Below, piece after piece: positions 36,940-46,524 of a DNA stretch of 64,000 nucleotides. The notes under the pieces were generated by a model that saw nothing but the letters and a program-made list of their open reading frames with translations, did not search any database and was not told the DNA's origin. Every line of letters begins with the position of its first letter. Position 1 is the stretch's first letter. Source of the DNA: Legionella fairfieldensis ATCC 49588 (lineage in GTDB: Bacteria; Pseudomonadota; Gammaproteobacteria; Legionellales; Legionellaceae); NCBI RefSeq assembly GCF_000621525.1, contig NZ_JHYC01000009.1, forward strand, positions 1 through 64,000, read 5' to 3'. The translations under genes were made by a program, and so were the position numbers.

Positions 36940-38376
36940 CTACCCCGCTTCCACCAGAATCTTGCAAATCTTATCTTCAAGCGCTTTATATTTACTTGCC
37001 GGATCTGTAAATCCATTAATCATAATAGAAAAAATCAAAGTTCTCTTTTTTCTGGTTTCCAAATAACCTGATAAGGAAGTTACGGCCGTTTCGGAACCTG
37101 TTTTTGCCCATATTTTTCCCTGAGTCAGAGGATCTTTCATCCTCTCTTTAAGTGTACCATCTACTCCTGCCACTGCCAGAGACGATATAAAATCAGAAGC
37201 ATCCGGTAATAAGAAAATGTTCTGTAATAAGATAACGATTTGTTGTGGGGTTAAAAAATTATAGCGCGAACCGCCTGATCCATCGATAAACGTTGTTTTG
37301 GGAAAGTTAATTTGAATTGTTTCGGCAAGAATATCACGTACCGCCTTACTGCCCTTTTTAAAACTTCCAGGTACCCCTGCATGCATTGCCCCCATTGTTT
37401 TAAATAAAGCATCAGCGATAGTATTGTCTGACTTTTTCAGCATGGTTGAAACAAGGACTTTTAAAGGAGGCGAACTTTGTGTTGCAAACGGTTTGAAAGA
37501 AATGGCCAATTTTTGAAAACTTATTTTTCCATCCGTTACAATGTTATTTTTCTTCAGCAAATAATTGAGCACAAGCCGTATATTATCACGTGGATTACGA
37601 ACTGCCATTTCAATAGTTTGTGCAGCAGCCTTTAATTGAATACACCCACTGAGAGTATAGGTATCCGGAGCACTTCGTTTAACCATAATCACACAATTTT
37701 TTGCGCCCGCAGGACGGGTCACTACCTGATTGATAAAGCGCATTGATTGAGGATAAGGAGGTAATTTAAGCAGAGCGGGTTGATTCACCTCATTGGCTGG
37801 CCCAACTGTGGCACTGACACAATTGTGTTCAATTGTGGAGGCACTTATTGGTGAACTCCAACAAAAATCCTGATCTTCCCACGCCGTACCCGGACTCATC
37901 ACCATCTCATCAAACGCTAAATCATCGACAATAATTTTACCTGTAATTGTCTGAATTCCTGCTTGTGAAAGAGAATTAATCAGTTTATCAAGTTGGGTAA
38001 ATGTCAAACTGGGATCGCCAGTAAATTGAATATAAAGATCATCATTCAGATTATTCCTGTCGATTTTCTCAGGATTGAGATAGAGCCGGGTTTGATAACT
38101 GAAATCCGGGCCTAAATCATGCAAGGCAGCAAACGCCGTAAATAATTTCTGGTTGCTCGCCGGGGTAAAATAACGATCACTATCTTTCTGGTAAAGAATT
38201 TCTCCTGTTTTGGCATCCTGTACCAAAATACCGATATTAATATTTTCACCAAAATCATGTAAAAGACTGTCTATTTTTTGACTGAGCGAAGTGAATTCGA
38301 CTGGTTGGCTGGCCAAGCCTGTTGATAAAAGAAAGGAGACGAATAAACTAAAAACTAAAAAATAATTTTTTTTCAT
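36940..38376 (-). CDS. dacB: D-alanyl-D-alanine carboxypeptidase/endopeptidase (PBP4 type)
   Basis: This is a penicillin-binding protein of class C (peptidase S13) with a signal peptide (KKNYFLVFSLFVSFLLSTGLA). The active-site motifs are SNQK (SxxK) in TPASNQKLFTAF, SDN in KKSDNTIADA, and KTG in IWAKTGSE. It trims peptidoglycan peptides and cuts cross-links in the periplasm. About 478 residues, as usual. GGAAG is 7 bases before the second of two ATGs (38376), favoured over 38382. Confidence 0.9.
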   Translation of the reverse strand: MKKNYFLVFSLFVSFLLSTGLASQPVEFTSLSQKIDSLLHDFGENINIGILVQDAKTGEILYQKDSDRYFTPASNQKLFTAFAALHDLGPDFSYQTRLYLNPEKIDRNNLNDDLYIQFTGDPSLTFTQLDKLINSLSQAGIQTITGKIIVDDLAFDEMVMSPGTAWEDQDFCWSSPISASTIEHNCVSATVGPANEVNQPALLKLPPYPQSMRFINQVVTRPAGAKNCVIMVKRSAPDTYTLSGCIQLKAAAQTIEMAVRNPRDNIRLVLNYLLKKNNIVTDGKISFQKLAISFKPFATQSSPPLKVLVSTMLKKSDNTIADALFKTMGAMHAGVPGSFKKGSKAVRDILAETIQINFPKTTFIDGSGGSRYNFLTPQQIVILLQNIFLLPDASDFISSLAVAGVDGTLKERMKDPLTQGKIWAKTGSETAVTSLSGYLETRKKRTLIFSIMINGFTDPASKYKALEDKICKILVEAG

Positions 38377-38455
38377 ATTCATGCTTCCGTTAAATAGCTG
38401 TCACCCGATACGTAAGGGTATCCCTCTTCAAGCATGCGCCCTGAACGAATACATT

Positions 38456-39319
38456 TCAAGCGCGTTGGACTTTGATTTGCGAAACAGGGATTAATATTTC
38501 TGTACCATCCTTTCCTGAACGGCGTTTTTCACCTTTCCATGCGTGACCATAGACTACTTCATAAGTCAGTGGATATTTACCCTCCGCCGTACATAAAGTC
38601 CGGTAGGCTGATTCGAACGCTTGCCAGGCCAGTCGGGTTGTTAAACCCTTGTTGCGTGCCTGATTAATGTTACGCACACCTTGTGCCTTTAGACTTTGTA
38701 CCAAATGCCTGAGGTCAGGATAATGTGCTGTTAATACTTCCATATCCACAACCGGGTCCTGAAAATGCTCGGCTAATAAAAAATCGCCTATATCGTGCAT
38801 ATCATTAAATTCATTCGCGTGGGCATAATCATCAACAGTCTGCCATGTCTGTTTTAATTCTTTGAACGTATCAGGACCTAACGTAGAAAACATTAAACAG
38901 GCATTAGCATTCATCACTCGATTTAATTCACCAAACAGAGAGGAAAAAGATGATGACCAATGAATAACCTGATTCGCAAAAATCAAATCAAATAGACTAT
39001 CGGCAAAAGGCAAGCTTGTCATATCCCCGTTAATCAAAGGCCATTTACGCCGCCAACCTTGCTTTTTCCTGGCCTCTATTAACATGGCATGGGCCAAATC
39101 CAGACCAATGACACTGGCCTTAGGATATAGATTTTTTAACATTTGAGTAAAAAAGCCTGTGCCACAACCTAAATCAAGCACATAACGGGGAGCAATTTTT
39201 AAATAATGCAGCCGCTCGAACAGGCGCATCCCAATTTCTTTCTGCACTTTGGCGGCCTGCTCATAACCTTGAGCGCATTTGTTAAAGCTATTGCAAATTT
39301 CGTTTTTCAGCGTCATCAT
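38456..39319 (-). CDS. bioC: Malonyl-ACP O-methyltransferase
   Basis: The 287-residue SAM methyltransferase has motif I as VLDLGCGTGFFTQML (about residue 43) and the BioC-like N-terminus ICNSFNKCAQGYEQAAKVQ. BioC methylates malonyl-ACP to start the pimelate moiety of biotin. No other bio gene is nearby. It is divergent from comF with only 33 bp between starts. A generic methyltransferase is the alternative, but the N-terminal pattern favours BioC. Confidence 0.85.
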   Translation of the reverse strand: MMTLKNEICNSFNKCAQGYEQAAKVQKEIGMRLFERLHYLKIAPRYVLDLGCGTGFFTQMLKNLYPKASVIGLDLAHAMLIEARKKQGWRRKWPLINGDMTSLPFADSLFDLIFANQVIHWSSSFSSLFGELNRVMNANACLMFSTLGPDTFKELKQTWQTVDDYAHANEFNDMHDIGDFLLAEHFQDPVVDMEVLTAHYPDLRHLVQSLKAQGVRNINQARNKGLTTRLAWQAFESAYRTLCTAEGKYPLTYEVVYGHAWKGEKRRSGKDGTEILIPVSQIKVQRA

Positions 39320-39352
39320 GAAAGAGGTTTATCTATTAGGAATCCAACGCTC

Positions 39353-40048
39353 GTGCGCTATAAAAAAGCCAGTATAACACAGAGATTGCATTTACCTTCA
39401 ACCTGTGTACTTTGTCAGCAATATCATCGAGGATCTTTGGCAGTTTGTCAGCTTTGTATCGGCCTGTTTAAACAGCTCGGTCCTGCTTGCCATTATTGTG
39501 CATTGCCTTTACCTGATGCGGAATTTTTGATCTGTGGTCTTTGTGCAAAAGAGAGACCTGTATTCGACAGTGTCCTGACTGCTTATGCTTTTGAAGAACC
39601 TTTAAGAACCCTATTGCATAATTTCAAGTATCAAGGAGCGCTTTATTTGCGGTCGTTTTTAATTCAATTAATGCTGGATGCCCTGCCTCTTTTAACCACC
39701 TCGGCTCAATGCCTTATTCCTGTTCCTCTACATGCCAAACGCCTCCAGCAAAGAGGATTTAATCAGGCCGCTGAACTTGCCAGACTATTGGCAAAAAAAT
39801 TAAAACTGCCTTGCGATTTCAAGCTGTGCAAAAAAATTATTCATACAGCACCACAAGCCAGCCTGGACAGTAAACAGCGCCAACAAAATTTACATCAGGC
39901 GTTTCAAAGTAAAACCACCTCGTATCAACACGTTATTTTAGTGGATGATTTATTAACTACAGGCAGCACGGCTAACGAATTAGCACGGGTTTTAAAACGA
40001 CAAGGCGTTTCTCGTGTTGATCTCTGGTGCTGCGCAAGAACCGTGTAG
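39353..40048 (+). CDS. comF: ComF-family phosphoribosyltransferase
   Basis: The protein has an N-terminal zinc-finger-like set (CVLCQQYHRGSLAVCQLC, then CHYCALP and CGLC) and a C-terminal PRPP-binding loop HVILVDDLLTTGSTANEL. ComF proteins support DNA uptake in competent bacteria. I place the start at the GTG at 39353 (231 residues, the usual length), since the longer frame from 39206 runs antisense over bioC. AGGA lies 11 bases upstream. Confidence 0.83.
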   Translation: MRYKKASITQRLHLPSTCVLCQQYHRGSLAVCQLCIGLFKQLGPACHYCALPLPDAEFLICGLCAKERPVFDSVLTAYAFEEPLRTLLHNFKYQGALYLRSFLIQLMLDALPLLTTSAQCLIPVPLHAKRLQQRGFNQAAELARLLAKKLKLPCDFKLCKKIIHTAPQASLDSKQRQQNLHQAFQSKTTSYQHVILVDDLLTTGSTANELARVLKRQGVSRVDLWCCARTV

Positions 40049-40051
40049 GAC

Positions 40052-41131
40052 CTAAGACATATAACGCTGTACATCATTGAGCAAAAGCTGAATAAATAAC
40101 ACGGAAAAACCAATGACAGTCAAACGATACAACAAGACCTCGAGCGCAACGGAGAAAGGACGCCCACGCCATTTTTCTATCAGCGCATAAACAATTGATC
40201 CCCCATCAAGACCTGGAATAGGGAATAAATTAATCAACCCTACCGCAAGGCTTAAACTGGCAATAAAATATAAAAATACAGCAAGCCCCTGGAGGAACGA
40301 ATTAATGGACACAGCTAATAAACCCAGAGGACCTAATAAGACAGCAAAAGGAATCACCCCTGTAACAAGCTGTTTGAACATCACCAGAAAAAAAACAATC
40401 AGGCGCCAGGATTTGGTAAGGGCTAACCACACCGCCTGCCCGGGTGATTGGCCTGCAACCTGCTCGGTATGAAATTTTGCAGGAGCGGGGATAATACCCA
40501 ATGACTTTAAAATAGAATCTTCTTTTTTAGTATAATGCCAATAATCCAAATTCAAACTGACAGAACGTAGGCGTCCATCGCTACCACTGACCAAAGCAGG
40601 TACTTTCTCTTTACCAAAAGCCATAATGAACCCCATGCCAACCTCTTGCCATGAATTGGTAGTCTGACCCTCTATCGCAACAAAACGATCGCCCCCTTGC
40701 AAACCTGCTTTCGCGGCAATACTTTGGGGTACTACATTCTGAATAAAAGGAAGCTGTTGTTTATAACCCAACATAAACAATAACGTTAATGCTAACCATG
40801 CGGTCAATAAATTAGCTACCCCACCCGCTAATAAAATAATACAACGAATCCAAACCGGTTTTTTATCAAAACAAAGTGCCAAATCTTTTTCTGCAACGGG
40901 CTGTATACGCGAATTGAGCATATGAACATACCCGCCCAAAGGCCAGATAGCCCAGACCCACTCACGTCCCGCTTTATCTTTCCATGTTAATAATGGCTTA
41001 CCAAAACCAATAGCAATACGTTGAATTTTCACTAGAAAAAATCTCGCAGTTATCGCATGGCCTGCTTCATGGAGACCCACGACCAGAAGTAAAGTTAATA
41101 CGATTGCAAACAGGGCTGCGATCACTAACAT
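40052..41131 (-). CDS. M50 site-2 protease (RseP-like)
   Basis: The 359-residue membrane protease has the zinc motif HEAGHAITARFF in its first helix, one PDZ domain (about 125-200), and the second metal region NLFPIPGLDGGS in a later helix. It cuts membrane proteins inside the bilayer, as RseP does for RseA. E. coli RseP has two PDZ domains and about 450 residues, so this is a shorter form. The 3' end meets comF with 3 bp between the stops. Confidence 0.85.
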   Translation of the reverse strand: MLVIAALFAIVLTLLLVVGLHEAGHAITARFFLVKIQRIAIGFGKPLLTWKDKAGREWVWAIWPLGGYVHMLNSRIQPVAEKDLALCFDKKPVWIRCIILLAGGVANLLTAWLALTLLFMLGYKQQLPFIQNVVPQSIAAKAGLQGGDRFVAIEGQTTNSWQEVGMGFIMAFGKEKVPALVSGSDGRLRSVSLNLDYWHYTKKEDSILKSLGIIPAPAKFHTEQVAGQSPGQAVWLALTKSWRLIVFFLVMFKQLVTGVIPFAVLLGPLGLLAVSINSFLQGLAVFLYFIASLSLAVGLINLFPIPGLDGGSIVYALIEKWRGRPFSVALEVLLYRLTVIGFSVLFIQLLLNDVQRYMS

Positions 41132-41161
41132 ATCATGATTTCCTCAATCCATTTTCTTATT

Positions 41162-41440
41162 TTAATCATGGGTGTTATCAACGACCAATTGCAACAGGGG
41201 TTTTCCTTTCCGCCCTTTCAACTCATGCCCTTTCCGATACACTTCAAATGTACGATAAGCCTGTGATGTTTCGCTATCAATTAATTCAACATCATCACCC
41301 TGTTCATCCACAAGAGTTACAATCAAGTGCATTTCGCGGAATTCGCCAATGTTATAACGCTCTTTAAATAGACGTAACACACTCAGCAAGCTTTCGGCTG
41401 CTTCTTCACTATTATGATTGCCTTGAAAAATAATATCCAT
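41162..41440 (-). CDS. Hypothetical acidic protein
   Basis: The 92-residue product is soluble and mixed alpha/beta. Its parts include EEAAESLLSVLRLFKERYNI, then a strand-rich half with MHLIVTLVDEQGDDVELID. No known domain is recognised. It lies 30 bp upstream of the protease gene on the same strand, so the two are likely co-transcribed. The ATG follows AGAGGTGCAAC. Confidence 0.65.
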   Translation of the reverse strand: MDIIFQGNHNSEEAAESLLSVLRLFKERYNIGEFREMHLIVTLVDEQGDDVELIDSETSQAYRTFEVYRKGHELKGRKGKPLLQLVVDNTHD

Positions 41441-41607
41441 GTTGCACCTCTTATCAGAATAACCATTCTGTTTAAAAAATGCTTACTATTGTTAGCGGCG
41501 GCGCAAAGAAGGACTTGAGGAATCAAAGACTCGTTTTACTACTTTCTCTACAATTTTATTGACTAATAGTTTACAATTACCAAATTATTCTGTTGCCCTG
41601 ATATTCT

Positions 41608-42882
41608 ATGGTGTTTGTCGCCTGTGGACTGAATCATAAAACAGCTCCGCTAAATGTACGTGAAAAAATGGCACTACCTCTTGCCAGGCAAGAGATACTG
41701 CTTAATAGTCTGGTAAATTCATCTGCTATCAGTGAAGCAGCCTTTTTATCGACCTGTAACCGTACTGAAATTTACTGCAATACGGAAGATCCTGACTGCG
41801 TGGTGCCATGGCTTGCCCGTCAGCATCAACTTACTCCGGAATTATTATCTCCTTATCTTTATCTGCATCAAGGCAATCAAGGTATTCGCCATACGCTGCG
41901 CGTGGCAAGCGGCCTGGATTCGATGATGCTCGGTGAACCTCAGATTTTTGGTCAGATGAAACAGGCTTATCATCATGCTTGCCAGCTTGGTACAGTCAAA
42001 ACTCATTTACGCCAGGTCTTTCAATATATTTTTAGCGCAAGCAAGCGAATCAGGACGCGGAGTGGTATTGGGAACACGCCTGTTTCTGTTGCCTACGCCG
42101 CTGTACAACTGATTGGCCAATTGTTTCCAGATTACCAATCATTAAGCGTTTTTCTTATTGGCTCAGGAGAAACGGCAACTCTGGTCGCCAAATACTTGCA
42201 TAAACAGGGCGTCAAGGATTTTCTGGTTGCCAGTCGTACAAGAGATAATGCAGCACAGCTTGCTGCGGCTTTTAACGGAAAAGCGTTAACTATCGGTGAT
42301 ATCCCTCAACATCTTTGTCAGGCAGACGTAGTTATTTCAGCGACAGCGTGCCCTTTACCTTTCATTAATAAAGGACTGGTCGAACATGCCTTAAGCCAAC
42401 GTGCCCATGCACCCATGTTCTTTCTCGATTTGGCCGTACCACGCGATATTGAGGCGGATATTGCCGATTTGGGAGCCGTGCAACTTTATAACATTGATGA
42501 TTTGCAGCTAATGAGTGAAAAAGGAATGGATGAACGACGTTCCGCTGCCTTGCAGGCAGAACAATTAATTGATTGTGAATTAGACAAGTATATTCGCTGG
42601 CACCGTAGCCAGCGTGCTAAAGATTTGATTTGCGATTATCGCGGTCAAATGCAACATCTGGCCCAGCAAGAACTGCAACGGGCACAAGAAAAATTATCGG
42701 CAGGTTATTGCCAGGACACCGTATTGCGCGAATTTTGTGAACGCTTAGTCAATAAATTAACTCATCGGCCTACTGTCGGTTTTCGACAGGCAGCATGGGA
42801 TGGGCGAGAAGAACTTCTTGATTTGGCGCATTACTTATTTAACCCTTCTCTGACTCCATCGACTTATGAAGAAATCTCTTGA
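41608..42882 (+). CDS. hemA: Glutamyl-tRNA reductase
   Basis: HemA makes glutamate-1-semialdehyde from Glu-tRNA, the first step of C5 haem synthesis. The 424 residues include the catalytic Cys in STCNRTEIY (about residue 50), the NADPH site FLIGSGETA, and the C-terminal dimerisation helix. The first gene of a hemA-prfA-prmC string, with its end overlapping prfA by 17 bp, a conserved order. Confidence 0.96.
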   Translation: MVFVACGLNHKTAPLNVREKMALPLARQEILLNSLVNSSAISEAAFLSTCNRTEIYCNTEDPDCVVPWLARQHQLTPELLSPYLYLHQGNQGIRHTLRVASGLDSMMLGEPQIFGQMKQAYHHACQLGTVKTHLRQVFQYIFSASKRIRTRSGIGNTPVSVAYAAVQLIGQLFPDYQSLSVFLIGSGETATLVAKYLHKQGVKDFLVASRTRDNAAQLAAAFNGKALTIGDIPQHLCQADVVISATACPLPFINKGLVEHALSQRAHAPMFFLDLAVPRDIEADIADLGAVQLYNIDDLQLMSEKGMDERRSAALQAEQLIDCELDKYIRWHRSQRAKDLICDYRGQMQHLAQQELQRAQEKLSAGYCQDTVLREFCERLVNKLTHRPTVGFRQAAWDGREELLDLAHYLFNPSLTPSTYEEIS

Positions 42883-43954
42883 ATTAAAACTTCAACAAAT
42901 GCTTGAACGTTTTCAGGAAGTAGGCCGCCTGCTCTCCGAAGCATCAGTTATTGCTGATCAAAATAAATTTAAAAACTTGTCCAGGGAATATGCTCAACTG
43001 GAACCTGTTGCGACCTGTTATCAGGCTTATAATGAAGCCTGCAACAATGTTGATTCATTGCAGGAATTGCTGACGGGTGATGATAAAGAGCTTGCGGCAA
43101 TGGCTGAGGATGAGCTGGAGGCTGCAAAAGCAAAAACAGAGGAGCTGGATAATGAATTACAATGGCATTTAATCCCCAAAGATCCGGATGATGAACGCAA
43201 TATTTACCTTGAAGTTCGCGCAGGTACCGGCGGTGATGAGGCGGCAATTTTTGCCGGTGACTTATTCCGCATGTATCATCGCTATGCTGAAAATCAGGGT
43301 TGGCAGATAGAAATAATCAGCGCCAGTCACGGTGAGCATGGAGGATATAAAGAAATCATTGCTCGTGTGAGTGGACATGCCGTTTATTCCCATCTTAAAT
43401 TTGAATCCGGTGCACATCGAGTACAACGTGTGCCAGAAACCGAATCACAGGGGCGTGTACATACGTCTGCCTGCACAGTCGCCATTTTACCGGAAGTTGA
43501 AGAAATCGATGAGGTGCAAATTAATGCCGATGAATTGCGTATCGACACTTACCGTTCTTCAGGAGCAGGGGGGCAGCACGTTAATAAAACGGACTCAGCG
43601 ATTCGTATCACTCACTTGCCGACAGGACTTGTGGTTGAATGCCAGGATGAACGCTCTCAGCATAAAAATCGTGCCAAAGCAATGGCATTGCTAAAAACAC
43701 GGCTTCTGGACGCAGAACAAAGCAAACAAAGACAGCAACAGGCACAAACCAGAAAATCGCTGGTAGGTACTGGCGATCGTTCCGAACGGATCCGCACTTA
43801 TAATTTTCCGCAGGGGCGTTTAACCGATCATCGTATTAATCTGACACTTTATCAGCTTAACGATGTGATGGCAGGTGATTTAACGCCTGTAATTGATGCT
43901 TTAAAGCGCGAATATCATGCGGAATTGCTTGCTGAATTAGGCCGACATGATTGA
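42866..43954 (+). CDS. prfA: Peptide chain release factor 1
   Basis: RF1 ends translation at UAA and UAG. The 362 residues carry the GGQ motif in [15 protein letters not shown] (about residue 233) and the codon-reading segment [12 protein letters not shown] with a PET-type tripeptide for RF1. Length is normal. It overlaps hemA by 17 bp and prmC, which methylates the GGQ Gln, by 8 bp. Confidence 0.96.
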   Translation: MKKSLELKLQQMLERFQEVGRLLSEASVIADQNKFKNLSREYAQLEPVATCYQAYNEACNNVDSLQELLTGDDKELAAMAEDELEAAKAKTEELDNELQWHLIPKDPDDERNIYLEVRAGTGGDEAAIFAGDLFRMYHRYAENQGWQIEIISASHGEHGGYKEIIARVSGHAVYSHLKFESGAHRVQRVPETESQGRVHTSACTVAILPEVEEIDEVQINADELRIDTYRSSGAGGQHVNKTDSAIRITHLPTGLVVECQDERSQHKNRAKAMALLKTRLLDAEQSKQRQQQAQTRKSLVGTGDRSERIRTYNFPQGRLTDHRINLTLYQLNDVMAGDLTPVIDALKREYHAELLAELGRHD

Positions 43955-44786
43955 AGCTAAAACAGCATTAATACAAGCCACCCACTATCTGGAAATCTAT
44001 AGTGAAACCGCTCGTCTGGATGCTGAAATTCTTCTTGCTCATGTTACCAGAACAACACGAACCTATCTTTATGCGCATCCAGAGATAATATTGACTAAAA
44101 CACAGTGGCAAACCTTCCAGCAATTAACAGAACAACGCGCTCAAGGTAAGCCTGTCGCCTACCTGACTGGCCATCGTGAATTCTGGTCTTTGCCTCTTAA
44201 AGTTTGCGGAGCTACTCTTATACCTCGCCCGGAAACAGAGCTACTCGTGGAGCTTACCTTGCTCCTGCTTGCCGACAAGCCTGACGCTCGAATTCTGGAT
44301 TTGGGAACCGGAAGCGGTGCTATTGCCTTGGCTCTTGCCTCTGAACGTCCGGGTTGGGAAATTACTGCGTGTGACTATAGCGCGGATGCTTTACAGATTG
44401 CGAAAGAAAATGCTGCTTCTCTGAATTTTGCCAATGTTTGTTTTTACCAGTCAAACTGGTTTGAAGCCATCGATGACAAAAAGCGATTTGATGCTATTGT
44501 ATCGAATCCCCCTTATATTTCTGCTAATGATCCTCATCTCACACAAGGTGACCTTCGTTTTGAACCTCAACTGGCCCTGGTCAGTGGCGAAGATGGCTTA
44601 TCCGCACTAAAGCATCTCATTCAACATAGCCTTGCCAGATTGCAAGCCGGCGGGCTATTATTACTTGAGCATGGTTTTGATCAAAAACTCGCAGTAGAGT
44701 CTATGCTGCATAATTATGGGTATCAACAGGTACAATGCTGGCAAGATTGGCAAGGGCAAGACCGGGTAAGCGGGGGCAGAAGATGA
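43947..44786 (+). CDS. prmC: Release factor glutamine methyltransferase
   Basis: PrmC methylates the Gln in the GGQ motif of RF1 and RF2. The 279-residue protein has the SAM site [15 protein letters not shown] (about residue 115) and the catalytic NPPYI. It follows prfA with an 8-bp overlap, so enzyme and substrate are coupled. Confidence 0.95.
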   Translation: MIEAKTALIQATHYLEIYSETARLDAEILLAHVTRTTRTYLYAHPEIILTKTQWQTFQQLTEQRAQGKPVAYLTGHREFWSLPLKVCGATLIPRPETELLVELTLLLLADKPDARILDLGTGSGAIALALASERPGWEITACDYSADALQIAKENAASLNFANVCFYQSNWFEAIDDKKRFDAIVSNPPYISANDPHLTQGDLRFEPQLALVSGEDGLSALKHLIQHSLARLQAGGLLLLEHGFDQKLAVESMLHNYGYQQVQCWQDWQGQDRVSGGRR

Positions 44787-44964
44787 TCAGTGTTAGCTGT
44801 GATTTAATAAGCCTGCAATTAAAGATACCGGTTGATGGTTATCTTATTTTTTGATATACCTAGCGGTTTTCTGTCACGCGCCATTAAATGGTTTGTTGAA
44901 AGAAGGACCCAAGAGGCAGGAATGCCAGAATAATTAATCGATTCAATCAATTGAGAGACAAAAC

Positions 44965-45396
44965 GTGAAAAATGATGCCGTTAGCAACATGGGAATAGCC
45001 CCTTATCAGGAAACTGAGGGTGAAGAATACATGAACGACAAACAGCTTGCACATATTGAAAAAATATTGCTTGCCTGGCGCCAATCGCTAATGGAGGAAG
45101 TGGATAGAACAGTAACGCACATGAAAGATGAAGCGGCCAATTTTCCCGATCCTTCCGATCGTGCAAGCCAGGAAGAAGAGTTCAGTCTTGAGCTACGCAC
45201 TCGCGATAGAGAGCGCAAGTTAATCAAAAAAATCGAAGACGCTCTTGAACGCTTACGTGATCAGGATTTTGGCTATTGTGAAGCCTGTGGTATTGAAATA
45301 GGGCTACGTCGTCTGGAAGCACGCCCCACAGCAACGCTGTGTATTGACTGTAAAACCTTGTCAGAAATTAAAGAGCGTCAGAATCAGGGGAATTAA
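44965..45396 (+). CDS. dksA: DksA, RNA polymerase-binding transcription factor
   Basis: The 143-residue protein has the coiled coil with the acidic tip [11 protein letters not shown] and the zinc finger C-x2-C ... C-x2-C in [18 protein letters not shown] and LCIDCKTL. DksA binds the RNA polymerase secondary channel and acts with ppGpp in the stringent response, which in Legionella links to the switch to transmissive growth. The start is a GTG at 44965; an internal ATG (MNDKQLAH) is less likely since DksA has an N-terminal part there. Confidence 0.93.
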   Translation: MKNDAVSNMGIAPYQETEGEEYMNDKQLAHIEKILLAWRQSLMEEVDRTVTHMKDEAANFPDPSDRASQEEEFSLELRTRDRERKLIKKIEDALERLRDQDFGYCEACGIEIGLRRLEARPTATLCIDCKTLSEIKERQNQGN

Positions 45397-45443
45397 ATAT
45401 CAGGCAAACAACATCATACTTGCCATGTAATAACATGAATATC

Positions 45444-45833
45444 ATCCTGAGCATAGCGAAATATCGTAAGTGTTCACTTAATGGCGTCAAGTTAAGAGAA
45501 TGTCTACGTTCCACGGCTTGTCCGTGGAATCCAGAACGTACGTTAATCCTGAACCCACGGGCAAGTCGTGGAATGGGGTAATGAAAATTGGCCTTAACTT
45601 GACGCCATTAAGTGTTCACGGGATATGCAAATTTTGTCTTCCAGACTTTGTTCCACGACTCGTCTTTCCCGCGCAGGCGGGAATCCATCCATAAAATTAG
45701 CACCATGTCTAATTTGTAGATAGTTTCCCGCCTGCGCAGGAAAGACATTGACGCTTAATTACCTATTCCGTGAACACCTACGAAATATCAAAACGGATAG
45801 ACGTAACACACTTTCTCTCGCCAGGCTCAGGAT
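45444..45833. repeat. Nested inverted-repeat region after dksA
   Basis: ATCCTGAGC at 45444-45452 and its complement GCTCAGGAT at 45825-45833 bound the region. Inside, GTGTTCACGG (45612-45621) faces CCGTGAACAC (45768-45777). A 22-bp pair with one mismatch lies at 45662-45683 and 45725-45746 (centre GCGCAGGCGGGAA). The MITE-like element at 45478-45611 interrupts the left arm. The short frames across this region are by-products of the repeats. Confidence 0.75.
45478..45611. mobile_element. 134-bp MITE-like insertion with perfect 19-bp TIRs
   Basis: The first 19 bases (TTAATGGCGTCAAGTTAAG) and the last 19 are exact inverted copies. GTGTTCAC flanks both sides (45470-45477 and 45612-45619), an 8-bp target-site duplication. 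An uninterrupted inverted copy of the target, with a single GTGTTCAC, occurs at 45770-45777. Inside are two hairpins of the type CCACGGCTTGTCCGTGG. No transposase is encoded, so it would be moved in trans. Confidence 0.8.
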
Positions 45834-45862
45834 TACGTAACATAATAGGCCCTAATTAACTC

Positions 45863-46444
45863 TTACATAATATTACAGGGATTTTTATTTTCATCATCAT
45901 TATTAATATTAATCCATGGGTTCATATCAACTTTATATTTTAAAACATTACAATGAGTTGGTTTTGTAGTTAAACAATCAATTTCATTGTTTTTATTAGC
46001 CCAGGCATCATGTTTCATACTAATATGATAAATGGGAACAGACTGGAGTTGATCATTCGTAGCAGGATCTAAATTCATGCTCGCTGCCAAACTATTCGCA
46101 TAGTTTTCTGCTTTATTAAGCTCTTGAAATAATTTAACTTCGGAGAATCTAGAAAAAAATTCCAATAGTTGCTCTTGAGAAAATCTTCCACTGCCCGGAG
46201 CAGAAGAAGAGCCAGAAAAGAATTTACTCCAATTACTTTCCTTAGGTACTGTAGGCCCAGCTACCGCATAAAATATCTCTTCTTTATCTAGTTTAACTAA
46301 TCCTTTCCTTTCTAATCGGGTTTCTTCAACTACTTTGGCAAACTCTTTATCAACTTGTGAGAACTTTTTTAAATCTTTTTCTCCCAAATCTTTAACCATA
46401 GATTTTTTTATCTCTCTACTGGCATGAAAATTATTCTCTTTCAT
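45863..46444 (-). CDS. Hypothetical protein, weak F-box-like N-terminus
   Basis: The 193-residue soluble protein starts with helices LGEKDLKKFSQVDKEFAKVV, which recall the second half of an F-box. The remainder, including CLTTKPTHCNVLKYKVD and an Asn/Asp-rich tail, is not recognised. No signal peptide. It is isolated in a repeat-rich gap, with codon use poorer in GC than its neighbours. A Dot/Icm substrate is possible but unsupported beyond this. Confidence 0.5.
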   Translation of the reverse strand: MKENNFHASREIKKSMVKDLGEKDLKKFSQVDKEFAKVVEETRLERKGLVKLDKEEIFYAVAGPTVPKESNWSKFFSGSSSAPGSGRFSQEQLLEFFSRFSEVKLFQELNKAENYANSLAASMNLDPATNDQLQSVPIYHISMKHDAWANKNNEIDCLTTKPTHCNVLKYKVDMNPWININNDDENKNPCNIM

Positions 46445-46524
46445 AATAACATTCCAAAAGATTATTCCTCCTTAAATTATACATCAAATACACTGTTAGT
46501 AAAATATTTACACAAAAAACATGG

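Noticed and set aside
39206-39352. Longer N-terminus for comF
   Set aside because: It runs antisense over bioC and gives a sequence unlike any ComF start. The GTG at 39353 gives the family length.
45500-45694. 64-residue open frame over the MITE-like element
   Set aside because: It spans the inverted repeats, starts inside the element, and has no ribosome site. Repeats, not protein, explain the sequence.
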